From Oculatella sp. LEGE 06141 (GTDB lineage: Bacteria; Cyanobacteriota; Cyanobacteriia; Elainellales; Elainellaceae), in the NCBI RefSeq assembly GCF_015207605.1, contig NZ_JADEWO010000009.1:1-64000 (forward strand): a stretch of 64,000 nucleotides of DNA. The letters are read 5' to 3'. Made by a program: the position numbers and the translations under genes. A model generated the notes under the pieces. It was given only the letters and a program-made list of their open reading frames with translations, was not told where the DNA came from and made no database searches. Below, piece after piece: positions 31,816 to 39,203 of this stretch (within the stretch, counting starts at the first letter, position 1; each line of letters begins with the position of its first letter).

Positions 31816-32288
31816 TTTTCTTGCAGGGTGAGGATGAATTCTCTGGGGCTGATGTCTAGGGCGATCGCCATGTCTGCCAGGTCAGCCGCAGACTTCGGCA
31901 TAACTTTGCGCCGGTACTCCAACAGCCGCACCAGTGCGCCCGCGATGCTGCCGAGCGATCGCGCATCGGTTTCGCCACCGCTTAGAGTTGCGGATAGGTC
32001 GCTGATCGCCAGGTCGATAATTTCTAGTTCATCAATGTCACCGCCACCCCGCTGCCGTCGCGGAGCTGGCTCTTTTTTGGGGGATGAGTCCAGAATTCCG
32101 GACTGCTTGGGTTTGGCATTGATGGAAATAACTTTTTGCTCTCGCCAGTTGCCATCGTCTGCCCAACGTTCGATCGTGCGGCGGCTGACCCCTAATCGCT
32201 GAGCGATTGAGGCGATCGTTTCTCCGGCTAAAAGTGCTTGTTTGGCTACCTGCTTGCGTGGATCGTCCTGCGACATTGGCTGCGACAC
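31797..32288 (-). CDS. Terminase small subunit
   Basis: A protein of up to 163 residues. GTG 32288 is the far start; ATG 32276 four codons later is equally likely. Residues 20-45 form a helix-turn-helix (GETIASIAQRLGVSRRTIER). A disordered linker with PRRQRGGG follows, then a C-terminal helical oligomerisation region (residues about 90-160). It recognises the phage DNA for packaging. A diverged family B palindrome lies in the linker-coding part. Confidence 0.85.
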   Translation of the reverse strand: MSQPMSQDDPRKQVAKQALLAGETIASIAQRLGVSRRTIERWADDGNWREQKVISINAKPKQSGILDSSPKKEPAPRRQRGGGDIDELEIIDLAISDLSATLSGGETDARSLGSIAGALVRLLEYRRKVMPKSAADLADMAIALDISPREFILTLQEKWQERA

Positions 32289-32309
32289 TGCGACATCGAC
32301 ATCGCCAGA

Positions 32310-32317
32310 ATTCCTAC
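32310..32317 (-). promoter_or_regulatory. GTRGGAAC-type element upstream of the small terminase
   Basis: GTAGGAAT lies in sense orientation 21-33 nt before the two candidate starts, at the head of the late structural block. Confidence 0.35.
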
Positions 32318-32381
32318 AGCGTCAATGGTTCAGCCAATGTCGTAGCTGTGAAAATGCGTCACGGGGGCGATCACTCCTAGC

Positions 32382-32408
32382 AAAACCCCAGCCGCGATGG
32401 ACTGGGGC
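32382..32408 (-). terminator. Intrinsic terminator of the methyltransferase-recombinase operon
   Basis: On the minus strand, GCCCCAG and CTGGGGT form the stem with a loop of about 11 bases, followed by TTTTGCT. It separates this operon from the structural block. Confidence 0.75.
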
Positions 32409-32437
32409 ATCATTTCCTTTAGCAATCAATCCGTCGG

Positions 32438-32668
32438 CTAGAGTCGCCAGGTCGTAGAGCCGAGACTGTCTTGTGTCTCGGCTCCCCACACTTCAAATCC
32501 GAGGTTGCGGAGTTGGAATGCGGCCTCCTCAAGGCTCAACGATCGTACAACACAAAACACGTAGAGCGCCGTATGGTGGCGGCAGGCGGCAACAGGCACT
32601 GCCCAGCCCACCTGAAAAATGCTGTGATCGGGATTCTTGAGAATGAGCCGAAGAGTAGTAGGCACCAT
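32438..32668 (-). CDS. Small hypothetical protein behind the recombinase
   Basis: A 76-residue protein with an alpha/beta look (FQVGWAVPVAACRHHTALYV, LSLEEAAFQLRNLGFEVWGA), possibly a small ferredoxin-like domain. Its ATG lies two bases past the recombinase stop and it ends 30 nt before a terminator, so it is transcribed with the recombinase. No family is recognised. Confidence 0.55.
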   Translation of the reverse strand: MVPTTLRLILKNPDHSIFQVGWAVPVAACRHHTALYVFCVVRSLSLEEAAFQLRNLGFEVWGAETQDSLGSTTWRL

Positions 32669-32669
32669 G

Positions 32670-33644
32670 TCAATCGATCAAATCTGATAGCAGCCCTGTC
32701 ACGCCTGCCTGAACCCCGGCACGGTTATCGTCATAAATCATGACGGTCTCGATTTTGGAGTGGCGGCTTAACTTTTGTACGCGCCGCACGTCCCCTCCGG
32801 TTGCATCCAATGCTGCGGTAATGGCGCTGTGGCGACATCGATGGGGAGACATGACCTTATTAATGCCAGCCGCCTCAGCCGTCTCTCGCACTAATTTATA
32901 GATGGCGTTGCCGCTGAGTCGGTGCCCGTAGGAGACGCGATCGAGCGCAATAAATAGAGGATCGGTCGCCAATCCAGTGCCCTGTGCCAGCATCCAGGCG
33001 GCGATCGCCTCCGTTGACTTGCTTGATAGATCAATGGTTTGCGCCTGCGTGCCTCGCCCCTTGCCCAAAACCTTGAGCTTGCGGGCATCTGGGTCGAAGT
33101 CGCCGCGATCGCACTTCGACACCTCGCCCCGCCGCAGCGCATTGTCCCAGAGCAGCCGGAGGATGGCGTAGTCGCGCTTTCCTTTGAGAGTGGCGCGATC
33201 GGGCACGGCCAACAGTTTGCGATATTGCGCCTGGTCTACGCCGCTGGTGTCTCGATAGACCTGAACTTTCTCGCCTTGAACCTCCTCCAGGCTCCATTCA
33301 CACTTGCCGATTTTTTGGGCGAATTGAACCAGCGATCGAATTGCCGCCAGCCGTCGGTTGACCGTGGCCTCCTTCAACCCTCGCTGAATCAGATGCGATT
33401 TGTAATTGAGAACCAGGCCGATTGCCGTGAATCTCTCCAGCCGGAGGAATTCGCTGACCAGTTGGGGTGTGGGGTCGCGATCGCTGATGACGTGGAAGAA
33501 ATCGTTCAGGTCGCGTCGATAGGCTCGTTTGGTTTCCAGGCTGCGCTTGTCCTCTAGCAGCTCGGCAAGGATATCGCGCTCTTGAACTTTAAAGAAGCTG
33601 GAAGATGGAGCCTGGAAAGAGAGGGACGAAAGAGATTCAGCCAC
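32670..33644 (-). CDS. Tyrosine recombinase (XerC/D-like)
   Basis: The protein has about 324 residues. GTG 33644 overlaps the methyltransferase stop; starts further up would run into that gene. An N-terminal SAM-like core-binding domain spans residues about 20-120. The catalytic domain shows Arg in LRRGEV (about 171), His/Arg in SPHRCRH (about 268-271), His in LSRHS (about 295) and Tyr in VMIYDD (about 304). It is nearer to Xer/transposase-type recombinases than to the tRNA integrase at 56.7 kb. A role in dimer resolution of a plasmid-like form, or in inversion or a second integration event, is plausible. Confidence 0.85.
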   Translation of the reverse strand: MAESLSSLSFQAPSSSFFKVQERDILAELLEDKRSLETKRAYRRDLNDFFHVISDRDPTPQLVSEFLRLERFTAIGLVLNYKSHLIQRGLKEATVNRRLAAIRSLVQFAQKIGKCEWSLEEVQGEKVQVYRDTSGVDQAQYRKLLAVPDRATLKGKRDYAILRLLWDNALRRGEVSKCDRGDFDPDARKLKVLGKGRGTQAQTIDLSSKSTEAIAAWMLAQGTGLATDPLFIALDRVSYGHRLSGNAIYKLVRETAEAAGINKVMSPHRCRHSAITAALDATGGDVRRVQKLSRHSKIETVMIYDDNRAGVQAGVTGLLSDLID

Positions 33645-34425
33645 ACTGCACTTCCTCGTGTATCTGGGAAAGACGCTGGATTGAAGCTGCGTGGAATTTA
33701 GGATCTCGCTCCACTGCAATGAAGTTGCGCCCAGTCGTTAAGCAGGCCGCAGCGGTAGAGCCAGACCCGCTGAATGGATCAAGGACGACTCCTCCGAGAT
33801 CCGTGTAACTCAGCACCAGCCACTTCATCAGCTCTAATGGTTTTTGAGTAGGGTGGTAGGCTGCCTCCCCATTACGAAAGCCGCCAGAAACGTTATTGAA
33901 CTTCAATACATCTCGTGGGTAGCGATCACCCGTGTTGTCTGTCTTCCTGCCAGCATGTCTACCATAGTGCTGGCAGACATGCTCGGAACTCTTTGCCTTA
34001 TAAGGTTTTCCGGGGGTTTTCTGCGGGTTGTAAGTGCAGCGGGAGTCTGCATCCTTACCTCGGAAGCGGTGGCAGAAAACCAAAATCAACTCATGGCAGC
34101 GCAAGGGACGAATGTTGGCATCTAGAAACCCTAGAGCCATCGGTTTCTCCCAAACCAACTCATAGCGAAATTGTTTTCGGTTGCTAACAATTAACTCTGT
34201 CGCGAACGGCTGTTGAGCGAACAAGGCTTTGATGGCCTTTGGCTTACAAATCCGTTCTGCCTCACTCCAAAACAACTGCCAGTCAACCTTGGTATCCCAG
34301 GTGAAGTTGGTCGTGTTGTACGGCGGATCGCTAATTAATGCATCAATACATCCATCGGGCAGCGACCTCATTACCTCGATCGCTTCTCCTAACACCACTT
34401 GATTCATCGGTAATGCGGAACTCAT
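33637..34425 (-). CDS. Beta-class DNA (N6-adenine or N4-cytosine) methyltransferase
   Basis: The protein has 262 residues. Motif IV DPPY is at 33-36, the variable target-recognition region lies in the middle, HPTQKP at 191-196 and motif I DPFSGSGS at 216-223. Motif order IV before I marks the beta class. There is no partner restriction enzyme, so it is an orphan phage methylase, which could protect phage DNA from host restriction (HIP1-related sites are heavily methylated in cyanobacteria) or regulate genes. It is transcribed with the recombinase. Confidence 0.88.
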   Translation of the reverse strand: MSSALPMNQVVLGEAIEVMRSLPDGCIDALISDPPYNTTNFTWDTKVDWQLFWSEAERICKPKAIKALFAQQPFATELIVSNRKQFRYELVWEKPMALGFLDANIRPLRCHELILVFCHRFRGKDADSRCTYNPQKTPGKPYKAKSSEHVCQHYGRHAGRKTDNTGDRYPRDVLKFNNVSGGFRNGEAAYHPTQKPLELMKWLVLSYTDLGGVVLDPFSGSGSTAAACLTTGRNFIAVERDPKFHAASIQRLSQIHEEVQCG

Positions 34426-34455
34426 AATTCAAAACTCAGAACTCGTCGCCGCAGG

Positions 34456-34463
34456 GTTCCTAC
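34456..34463 (-). promoter_or_regulatory. GTRGGAAC element upstream of the methyltransferase gene
   Basis: GTAGGAAC lies in sense orientation 30 nt before the ATG and is embedded in a small GCAG/CTGC hairpin. The 34426-34690 gap also has to hold the divergent promoter of the sigma gene. Confidence 0.4.
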
Positions 34464-34690
34464 TGCAAGGGTGTGGTAATGGACATTTACGCACCCTTGT
34501 CTGAGTATTTTTTCTCTAGACAAGGTAGCCAACTTTACAAAAACATTACGTAATTGCTAAGGCTTTGTAAATTACACGCCAACTCAGCAAAACCACAGAG
34601 CGAGAGTCTTTGTGGCAGCGGGTATGACTGAGATATGAGAGTGCAGGAGAAGCCCCCCCTTTGCCTCGATCGCTACAAACTTGGGCAAGG

Positions 34691-35485
34691 ATGACAGCAA
34701 TGGAACGGACACGCATGGCAACTGAGCAGGTTTGGTCTCGATATCGCAAAGTTGCAACCAGACGGGCGGAATTAACCACTCTGCGAAATAACATCGCGAC
34801 GGCAAATGACAAGCTGGCGCTCAAAATCGCACACCGGATGGCCGCTCAGAGTGCGGAGCCGATTGACGATCTCATTCAACTGGCGAGAATTGGTCTGTTG
34901 AAGGCGGTTGAGAAATTCGATCCGACCAAGGGCGTGGCATTCAGCAGCTTTGCGGTGCCTTATATCCAGGGCGAGATCCTCCACTTCCAACGCGACCACT
35001 GGAGCCACGTCAAGGTACCGCGCCGCAGCCGCGAATTTTTTGCCAGGGTTAAGGCCACGCAGCGCAAGCTGGCTGCCAAAGGTCAAACGGTGGATGCTGA
35101 GAAAATTGCAATTTCTTTGTTGCTCAACGGGCGATATGCCACGCAGGAGGCGATCGCCGCTGCACGGGGGAAATGGCAACAGATTCAGGAAGAATGCGAG
35201 CGCAAGCCACTGCTGACGCTAGATGAGGTTCTGCATCATTCCGGTGCGGATGAGTTGGAGGATGAGTCAGAGGATGAGGCACTACGCAAAGAAGTGCGCC
35301 AAAACCTGGCTAAACTGCCCGATCGTCTGCGTCGCTGTATTGTGGAGCGCTATTTCGATGACCTCAGCGAAGAGCAAATCGCCAAACAGCAGAATGTGAC
35401 GGTGGACGTGGTGCAGAGCTGGCTGAATGAAGGGTTGCAACGCCTGCGGATCGGGCATGATGGAGATCAGCAGCGCTTGGGTTAA
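34691..35485 (+). CDS. Sigma-70 family factor (SigB/F/G-like) encoded by the phage
   Basis: The protein has about 264 residues; ATG 34691 is chosen, while ATG 34700 or 34715 are possible and no strong ribosome site decides. Region 2 is clear (DLIQLARIGLLKAVEKFDPT, then FSSFAVPYIQGEILHFQRD). Region 3 is reduced and charged. Region 4 has LPDRLRRCIVERYFDDLSEE and a helix-turn-helix (QNVTVDVVQSWLNEGLQRLR). It resembles cyanobacterial group 3 sigma factors. It opens the rightward middle cluster and could redirect host RNA polymerase to phage promoters. Confidence 0.88.
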   Translation: MTAMERTRMATEQVWSRYRKVATRRAELTTLRNNIATANDKLALKIAHRMAAQSAEPIDDLIQLARIGLLKAVEKFDPTKGVAFSSFAVPYIQGEILHFQRDHWSHVKVPRRSREFFARVKATQRKLAAKGQTVDAEKIAISLLLNGRYATQEAIAAARGKWQQIQEECERKPLLTLDEVLHHSGADELEDESEDEALRKEVRQNLAKLPDRLRRCIVERYFDDLSEEQIAKQQNVTVDVVQSWLNEGLQRLRIGHDGDQQRLG

Positions 35486-35488
35486 AAA

Positions 35489-36262
35489 ATGGCGACAGCA
35501 GTAGAAGTGTTGTATGACTTCGACTACAACCAGCTCGATGTAGAGCAGCGGGTTGTTGTGCAGCAGCGGACGAGCGAGATTAAGTCTCTGCTACGACACA
35601 GGGCACAAAATGCTGTTGAGATTGGACAGAAGTTGTTGGAAACCAAAGAAATTCTTGGTTATGGACATTACCGAGCCTGGATAGAATCTGAATTTGCCTT
35701 AGGCAAAACGATCGCCAATCATTTCGAGAATGTCGCCAAACAGTTTGCCAACGTCCCTAATGTGGACAGTTTCGACTCTAGTGCGCTCCGAGTGTTGGCA
35801 GCTCCGTCTGTTCCTGAGGAGATTAGACAAGAGGCGATCGCCCTGGCCGCTGCGGGGGAGTATGTCTCCCATGCCAAAGCCAAAGAGTTGACTGGCAAGG
35901 CCAAACCTGAAGCAAAGGAACTGTTTCAGCCCGGTCAGGCCGTTCAGGTAACGGATTTCGCGGCCAGCCACCAGGGAGAAACGGTAGAGGTATTAGAGGT
36001 CAGCCGAGACCTGATTGAATGCAAAACGCCAGACGGGGAAACGGTTTCGTTCTTTCGCTCTGATCTGGACACTGGCGAGGCAGCTCCATCCGCAAAGCCA
36101 GCACCCAAACCGAAAGCTTCTAAGCCGCATCCGATCGCCACACTGGATGCCAAGTTAGACCTCGCCAGCACCCGACTGGAGTTGATGGCTGATTTGTTGC
36201 GGCGATCGCTCATCTATCTGCCACCCGAACTGAAGGCGGAGGCTGAAGAGCTTTTAAACTAA
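35489..36262 (+). CDS. DUF3102 family protein
   Basis: A 257-residue protein starting three bases after the sigma gene. Residues 25-90 fit DUF3102 (EIGQKLLETKEILGYGHYRA, then ALGKTIANHFENVAKQF), a family found in phages and plasmids and thought to bind DNA. Residues about 140-195 look like a small SH3-like domain (PGQAVQVTDFAASHQGETVE). A Lys/Pro/Ala linker and a helical end follow. The large replication-region protein at 53.6 kb shares the DUF3102 part, so the element codes for two. Confidence 0.75.
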   Translation: MATAVEVLYDFDYNQLDVEQRVVVQQRTSEIKSLLRHRAQNAVEIGQKLLETKEILGYGHYRAWIESEFALGKTIANHFENVAKQFANVPNVDSFDSSALRVLAAPSVPEEIRQEAIALAAAGEYVSHAKAKELTGKAKPEAKELFQPGQAVQVTDFAASHQGETVEVLEVSRDLIECKTPDGETVSFFRSDLDTGEAAPSAKPAPKPKASKPHPIATLDAKLDLASTRLELMADLLRRSLIYLPPELKAEAEELLN

Positions 36263-36586
36263 GGTCGTGCGCTTAATTTCTTGACCCATCTCCTCTAGAG
36301 CATTTGCCCAAGGCAATAGTGCTACTGCCTCGGTTGTGGCAGGAATGTGAGCAAACATCCATCTCCACAAACCGGCCTTAAGTGATTCGTCTTCTGCCGG
36401 GGGCGCTTCAATTTCAATCTGGTGTGCGGCACAGTAGCGGATTGCAGTTGCAGTTCTAATCAACAGCTCAACTACTTCTACTGCCTTGTGATCGTGCAAA
36501 CAAATCCCAACCCTGTCGGCTAGCCAGTAGCGCAATTTGCTCTTGATGGAGCCGACAAGTGCCAAATCGATGTGCTGTACTTCCAT
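36254..36586 (-). CDS. Hypothetical protein convergent with the DUF3102 gene
   Basis: A 110-residue protein, mostly helical (SLKAGLWRWMFAHIPATTEA), with three early Cys/His residues, not recognised. It lies on the strand opposite its neighbours and overlaps the DUF3102 stop by nine bases. The composition is protein-like, and the gap would otherwise be 400 nt without a gene. Confidence 0.5.
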   Translation of the reverse strand: MEVQHIDLALVGSIKSKLRYWLADRVGICLHDHKAVEVVELLIRTATAIRYCAAHQIEIEAPPAEDESLKAGLWRWMFAHIPATTEAVALLPWANALEEMGQEIKRTTLV

Positions 36587-36638
36587 AATTCATGAGCGCT
36601 ATACGATCGCGCCTCTCCTAAATCAGGATGCCCTTGCC

Positions 36639-36647
36639 GTAGGGAAC
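36639..36647 (+). promoter_or_regulatory. GTRGGAAC-type element upstream of the holin-like gene
   Basis: GTAGGGAAC (one extra G) lies in sense orientation on the plus strand, 29 nt before ATG 36677. It is the only rightward copy found. Confidence 0.3.
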
Positions 36648-36676
36648 GCTGGAGTTGCAGATTTACTCTCCCCTCC

Positions 36677-36850
36677 ATGCTCACCCGGCTACAAAAGCTT
36701 GATCCAGATGCCATTACGACAATGGCTGGCATTGCAGGCGCGATAACGACTTATCTTGCCGCCCAACAGGTCTTAGACAGCCATACAGCTCAACTGATCA
36801 GCGCCGTGCTATTGCTGATCAACGGCTACTACACCAACCGCAGAGGGTAA
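36677..36850 (+). CDS. Small membrane protein, holin-like
   Basis: A 57-residue protein: MLTRLQKLDPDAITTMAGIA, a hydrophobic segment (residues 13-28), a short polar turn, a second hydrophobic segment (AQLISAVLLLINGYY, 38-52) and a basic end NRRG. Size, two membrane segments and a charged tail are holin-like. It is followed at once by a membrane protein and a coiled-coil protein, a lysis-cassette style order, but no endolysin is next to it. Confidence 0.55.
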   Translation: MLTRLQKLDPDAITTMAGIAGAITTYLAAQQVLDSHTAQLISAVLLLINGYYTNRRG

Positions 36851-36854
36851 GCGA

Positions 36855-37238
36855 GTGCCCTACAGACGCGCCTTACTCAGCCGTTATTTACGCAGCGAAA
36901 TCTGGTTGGTGATCCTTTTCCTAGCGTTTGATTTCATAGCCTTTCCAACCCAAGTTGCTCAACGGCTGAATTTAGGCTGGGCATCTGTCGGTACATGGAC
37001 TGTTTGGTTGACCGTAACGGCAGCGATTGGGCTGGTTGCCATCCACCGGAAAAGTGGGCGGCTGTGGCGGCTGTTCTGCGCCACTTCAATCTTTTTACTG
37101 CTGACCCTGGCAACGATTTGCCTTCTAGCCAAGGGATACACCGGGTTCACAACCTACGGCACGCTGGCCTACAGTGCCTTGCTGCGGCTGCTTGAGATTC
37201 CCTCATTCACCCTGTTTGGCACCAGACGGGAGGAATGA
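36855..37238 (+). CDS. Small integral membrane protein
   Basis: The protein has 127 residues with about three to four membrane segments (residues about 15-32, 45-62, 72-92, 95-115) and a basic N-terminus (MPYRRALLSRYLRSE). It starts four bases after the holin-like gene and overlaps the next gene by four. It could be a holin partner, antiholin or membrane anchor; no family is recognised. Confidence 0.6.
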   Translation: MPYRRALLSRYLRSEIWLVILFLAFDFIAFPTQVAQRLNLGWASVGTWTVWLTVTAAIGLVAIHRKSGRLWRLFCATSIFLLLTLATICLLAKGYTGFTTYGTLAYSALLRLLEIPSFTLFGTRREE

Positions 37239-37588
37239 TGGACCCACAAATTTATCCGTATCTGGCTGGACTGGTTGGCGCGATCGCTGGCTCATGCATT
37301 TCTCTAATTAAGGAGCGGCGATCGGGCAAAACGCTGGATTTGGAATATGTGCGCGGTTTGATTGATGAACAGATTGAAGACCTGCGGACGGAGCGCGATA
37401 AGAGCAGGTCAGAGATGGTCAAACTGCGCGAGCGGATTGCTGTAATGGAATCCCATCTGCGAGCGATGGAGCAAAGAAAGAATTTAGAAATTGCCCAATT
37501 GCGTGAGGAAAACCAGGGACTGAGGCGGCTGAATGCCAAGCTGGCGGCTGAAAATGTGCAGTTCAAGGCTCGTCTTGGTGTAACCTGA
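37235..37588 (+). CDS. Membrane-anchored coiled-coil protein, spanin-like
   Basis: A 117-residue protein: a short N-terminal membrane segment (YLAGLVGAIAGSCISLI), then about 95 residues of charged coiled coil (SEMVKLRERIAVMESHLRAM). The topology (inner-membrane anchor plus periplasmic coil) resembles i-spanins such as Rz. No lipoprotein partner was found. An ATGATG start overlaps the upstream gene. The lysis role is inferred from order and topology only. Confidence 0.55.
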   Translation: MMDPQIYPYLAGLVGAIAGSCISLIKERRSGKTLDLEYVRGLIDEQIEDLRTERDKSRSEMVKLRERIAVMESHLRAMEQRKNLEIAQLREENQGLRRLNAKLAAENVQFKARLGVT

Positions 37589-37593
37589 CCACT

Positions 37594-37617
37594 AAAAAAC
37601 CCCGTCAATGGCGGGGT
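37594..37617 (-). terminator. Terminator between convergent units
   Basis: Stem ACCCCG/CGGGGT with a 7-nt loop. On the minus strand it is followed by six T, so it ends the leftward 37.6-39.5 kb operon. It may also slow the rightward membrane cassette. Confidence 0.85.
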
Positions 37618-37642
37618 GTTCAGGGTGCATTTACTAGCCCTA

Positions 37643-38038
37643 TTATGTGCTCTGAGTCTTCCGTTGCTTCAGTTGGCGCAATAGTGCCACGGCTTTATCT
37701 GGTAGTGGATCAGCTTCAATTTTCACTTCCTTAAAGGTAACGAGCCGCTCGTAAATTGTTTCATCCCCGTCCTTTCCGGTGGCGCGACTGTACCAAATGG
37801 CAACTCCAAACTTATTAACAGGGCAACGGCGAGTGTAAATTTTGCCGCCATGCCTGACTGCGATCGCGCCATGCTTGTCTTTGGCAATGATTTCGGCATT
37901 GATTGAGTTCCAGGCAAACCCAGGATAGTCGGCTAAGTCTCTTACGATATCTGGTGCGGGTTGGGGCTGCGCTTCAAGTACGGTGGCAATCCGTTCGAGC
38001 TGAATGCAAATTTGGGCAAGGATGTCTGGGGTATCCAT
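37643..38038 (-). CDS. Hypothetical phage protein with a conserved single domain
   Basis: The protein has about 131 residues; ATG 38038 is chosen over an in-frame ATG eleven codons upstream. After a helical start (ILAQICIQLERIATVLEAQP), residues 45-115 form one domain: GFAWNSINAEIIAKDKHGAI, GGKIYTRRCP, FGVAIWYSRATGKDGDE and YERLVTFKE. This W/RR/IWYSRA pattern recurs in early phage proteins near recombination and single-strand binding genes, but a function cannot be named. Confidence 0.6.
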   Translation of the reverse strand: MDTPDILAQICIQLERIATVLEAQPQPAPDIVRDLADYPGFAWNSINAEIIAKDKHGAIAVRHGGKIYTRRCPVNKFGVAIWYSRATGKDGDETIYERLVTFKEVKIEADPLPDKAVALLRQLKQRKTQST

Positions 38039-38130
38039 TGGGGTGGGGCACTCCTGATTGCCGTGGGTCAATGGTTTCTTTTAAAGCAATCGCCCCCTGC
38101 TGGTGACAAGAGGGCGATCGCCATCAAACG

Positions 38131-38391
38131 CTAGCTAGATTGTTTTGGTTGACAGGTTCCAGTCTCCTGATCCCATTGCCCTCCTAAACTTGTGCAAGTG
38201 TAGGTCGCAATTTGTGGAGCGGGTTCTGCGAGGGCAGGTTCAAACTGACACCGACCAGAGGTCTTGCGACAGCCTTCTGGCTGGGCAGGTTCACCCTGCT
38301 CATCGCCACGTTGATTGATTTGGCCATCGTTGACGAGGGGAGGAGTGGATTGAACGAATAGACCGATTGAGATTGAAAGTTCAAGTAGCAT
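38131..38391 (-). CDS. Small possibly exported Cys-containing protein
   Basis: The protein has about 86 residues; ATG 38391 is preferred. A short hydrophobic N-terminus (MLLELSISIGLFVQS) could be a signal or membrane anchor. The rest is polar with four Cys (EGCRKTSGRCQFEP, YTCTSLGGQW, GTCQP), suggesting disulfides or metal binding. Not recognised. Confidence 0.45.
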   Translation of the reverse strand: MLLELSISIGLFVQSTPPLVNDGQINQRGDEQGEPAQPEGCRKTSGRCQFEPALAEPAPQIATYTCTSLGGQWDQETGTCQPKQSS

Positions 38392-38496
38392 GGTATTGCC
38401 TGTTAGCAGAATAGGTATCCAGCCGCTGACCCGTGGAAAGAGAGGCGGCTGGGTTAACTGGGGCAACCTTGGAGAGGGGCTTCTTACAGGTGAAGA

Positions 38497-38859
38497 TTAG
38501 GCGCTGGCAGTACGCAACTCCATGATGGCGATCGCATGTCTCTGCTCTAACTTCGCGACAGAGAAGCGGTTGAGCAGAAGTTGCAATTCAATCTCCATCT
38601 CAGCATGTTTATCCTTGGCAGCTTGATAGACTTCAGCCACTTCCAAATATTCCGGAGACTCCAGCAATTCAGTTCGTTTCGCTTTGCGCTGAGCATCGTT
38701 TTTGAGGTCAGCATCAAAGGCGATCGCACTGTCAATCTTTGCAGTGAGCCGAGTTAGCTGCTCTTGCAATCGGCGCACAGTTCGTTCAGCCAGGAGTAGT
38801 TGGAATTGGGACTGAGCGATCGCTTCTGGATAGTTGGAAAGATTCATGTTGGTCACCAT
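38497..38859 (-). CDS. Small coiled-coil protein
   Basis: The protein has about 120 residues. ATG 38859 overlaps the GIY-YIG stop; ATG 38847 is an alternative. Nearly the whole length is helical and charged (LLLAERTVRRLQEQLTRLTA, YQAAKDKHAEMEIELQLLL). No family is recognised. It belongs to the leftward early-type operon. Confidence 0.55.
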   Translation of the reverse strand: MVTNMNLSNYPEAIAQSQFQLLLAERTVRRLQEQLTRLTAKIDSAIAFDADLKNDAQRKAKRTELLESPEYLEVAEVYQAAKDKHAEMEIELQLLLNRFSVAKLEQRHAIAIMELRTASA

Positions 38860-39119
38860 TTGAAATTGCAAATCCAGCAGAGGCGTGGGGTGTTCTTCTG
38901 GCGCTTGAGTTGACGCTCTAGAGAGCGATCGCCAATCCATTCGCGTGCAACGATGAAGCCGATATCACGTTCTTTTGCCACTTGGCACAACCGTGAACCG
39001 TGACCTCGTTCGTGCTGTGTAATGCGGTTCTCGATGTTGTCGCTATAGCCGAGATAATGCTGTGCGGTGTGGCGATCGCTGATGGGTCGATCGAAGTGGA
39101 GGAGGTAGCAGCCTTGCAT
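38853..39119 (-). CDS. GIY-YIG nuclease-domain protein
   Basis: An 88-residue single domain: CYLLHFDRPI (in place of GIY), QHYLGYSDNIENRITQHERG (YIG-like strand and catalytic Arg), Glu in SLERQLKRQKN and a closing CWIC. A strong ribosome site GGGAGG precedes the ATG. This small type is common in cyanobacteria. It could nick or cut DNA in replication, recombination or defence. The first motif is degenerate, so activity is uncertain. Confidence 0.75.
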   Translation of the reverse strand: MQGCYLLHFDRPISDRHTAQHYLGYSDNIENRITQHERGHGSRLCQVAKERDIGFIVAREWIGDRSLERQLKRQKNTPRLCWICNFKW

Positions 39120-39122
39120 CTA

Positions 39123-39188
39123 CTACCTCCCTGACCCACGGTGGAAGCAGAGGGCAGCGGTGGAAGCTGCCCAGATGATTGGGTTCAT
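39123..39188 (-). CDS. Possible 21-residue leader peptide ahead of the GIY-YIG gene
   Basis: The ATG lies eight bases downstream of a GTRGGAAC copy, and the frame ends four bases before the ATG of the GIY-YIG gene, so that gene's ribosome site lies inside it. The sequence (NPIIWAASTAALCFHRG) may be chance; a coupling leader is possible. Confidence 0.25.
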   Translation of the reverse strand: MNPIIWAASTAALCFHRGSGR

Positions 39189-39195
39189 CTGAGCA

Positions 39196-39203
39196 GTTCC
39201 TAC
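39196..39203 (-). promoter_or_regulatory. GTRGGAAC element after the 39203-39535 gene
   Basis: GTAGGAAC lies in sense orientation directly after the tandem stops of the upstream gene. It is 8 nt from the possible leader peptide and 77 nt from the GIY-YIG start. Confidence 0.3.
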
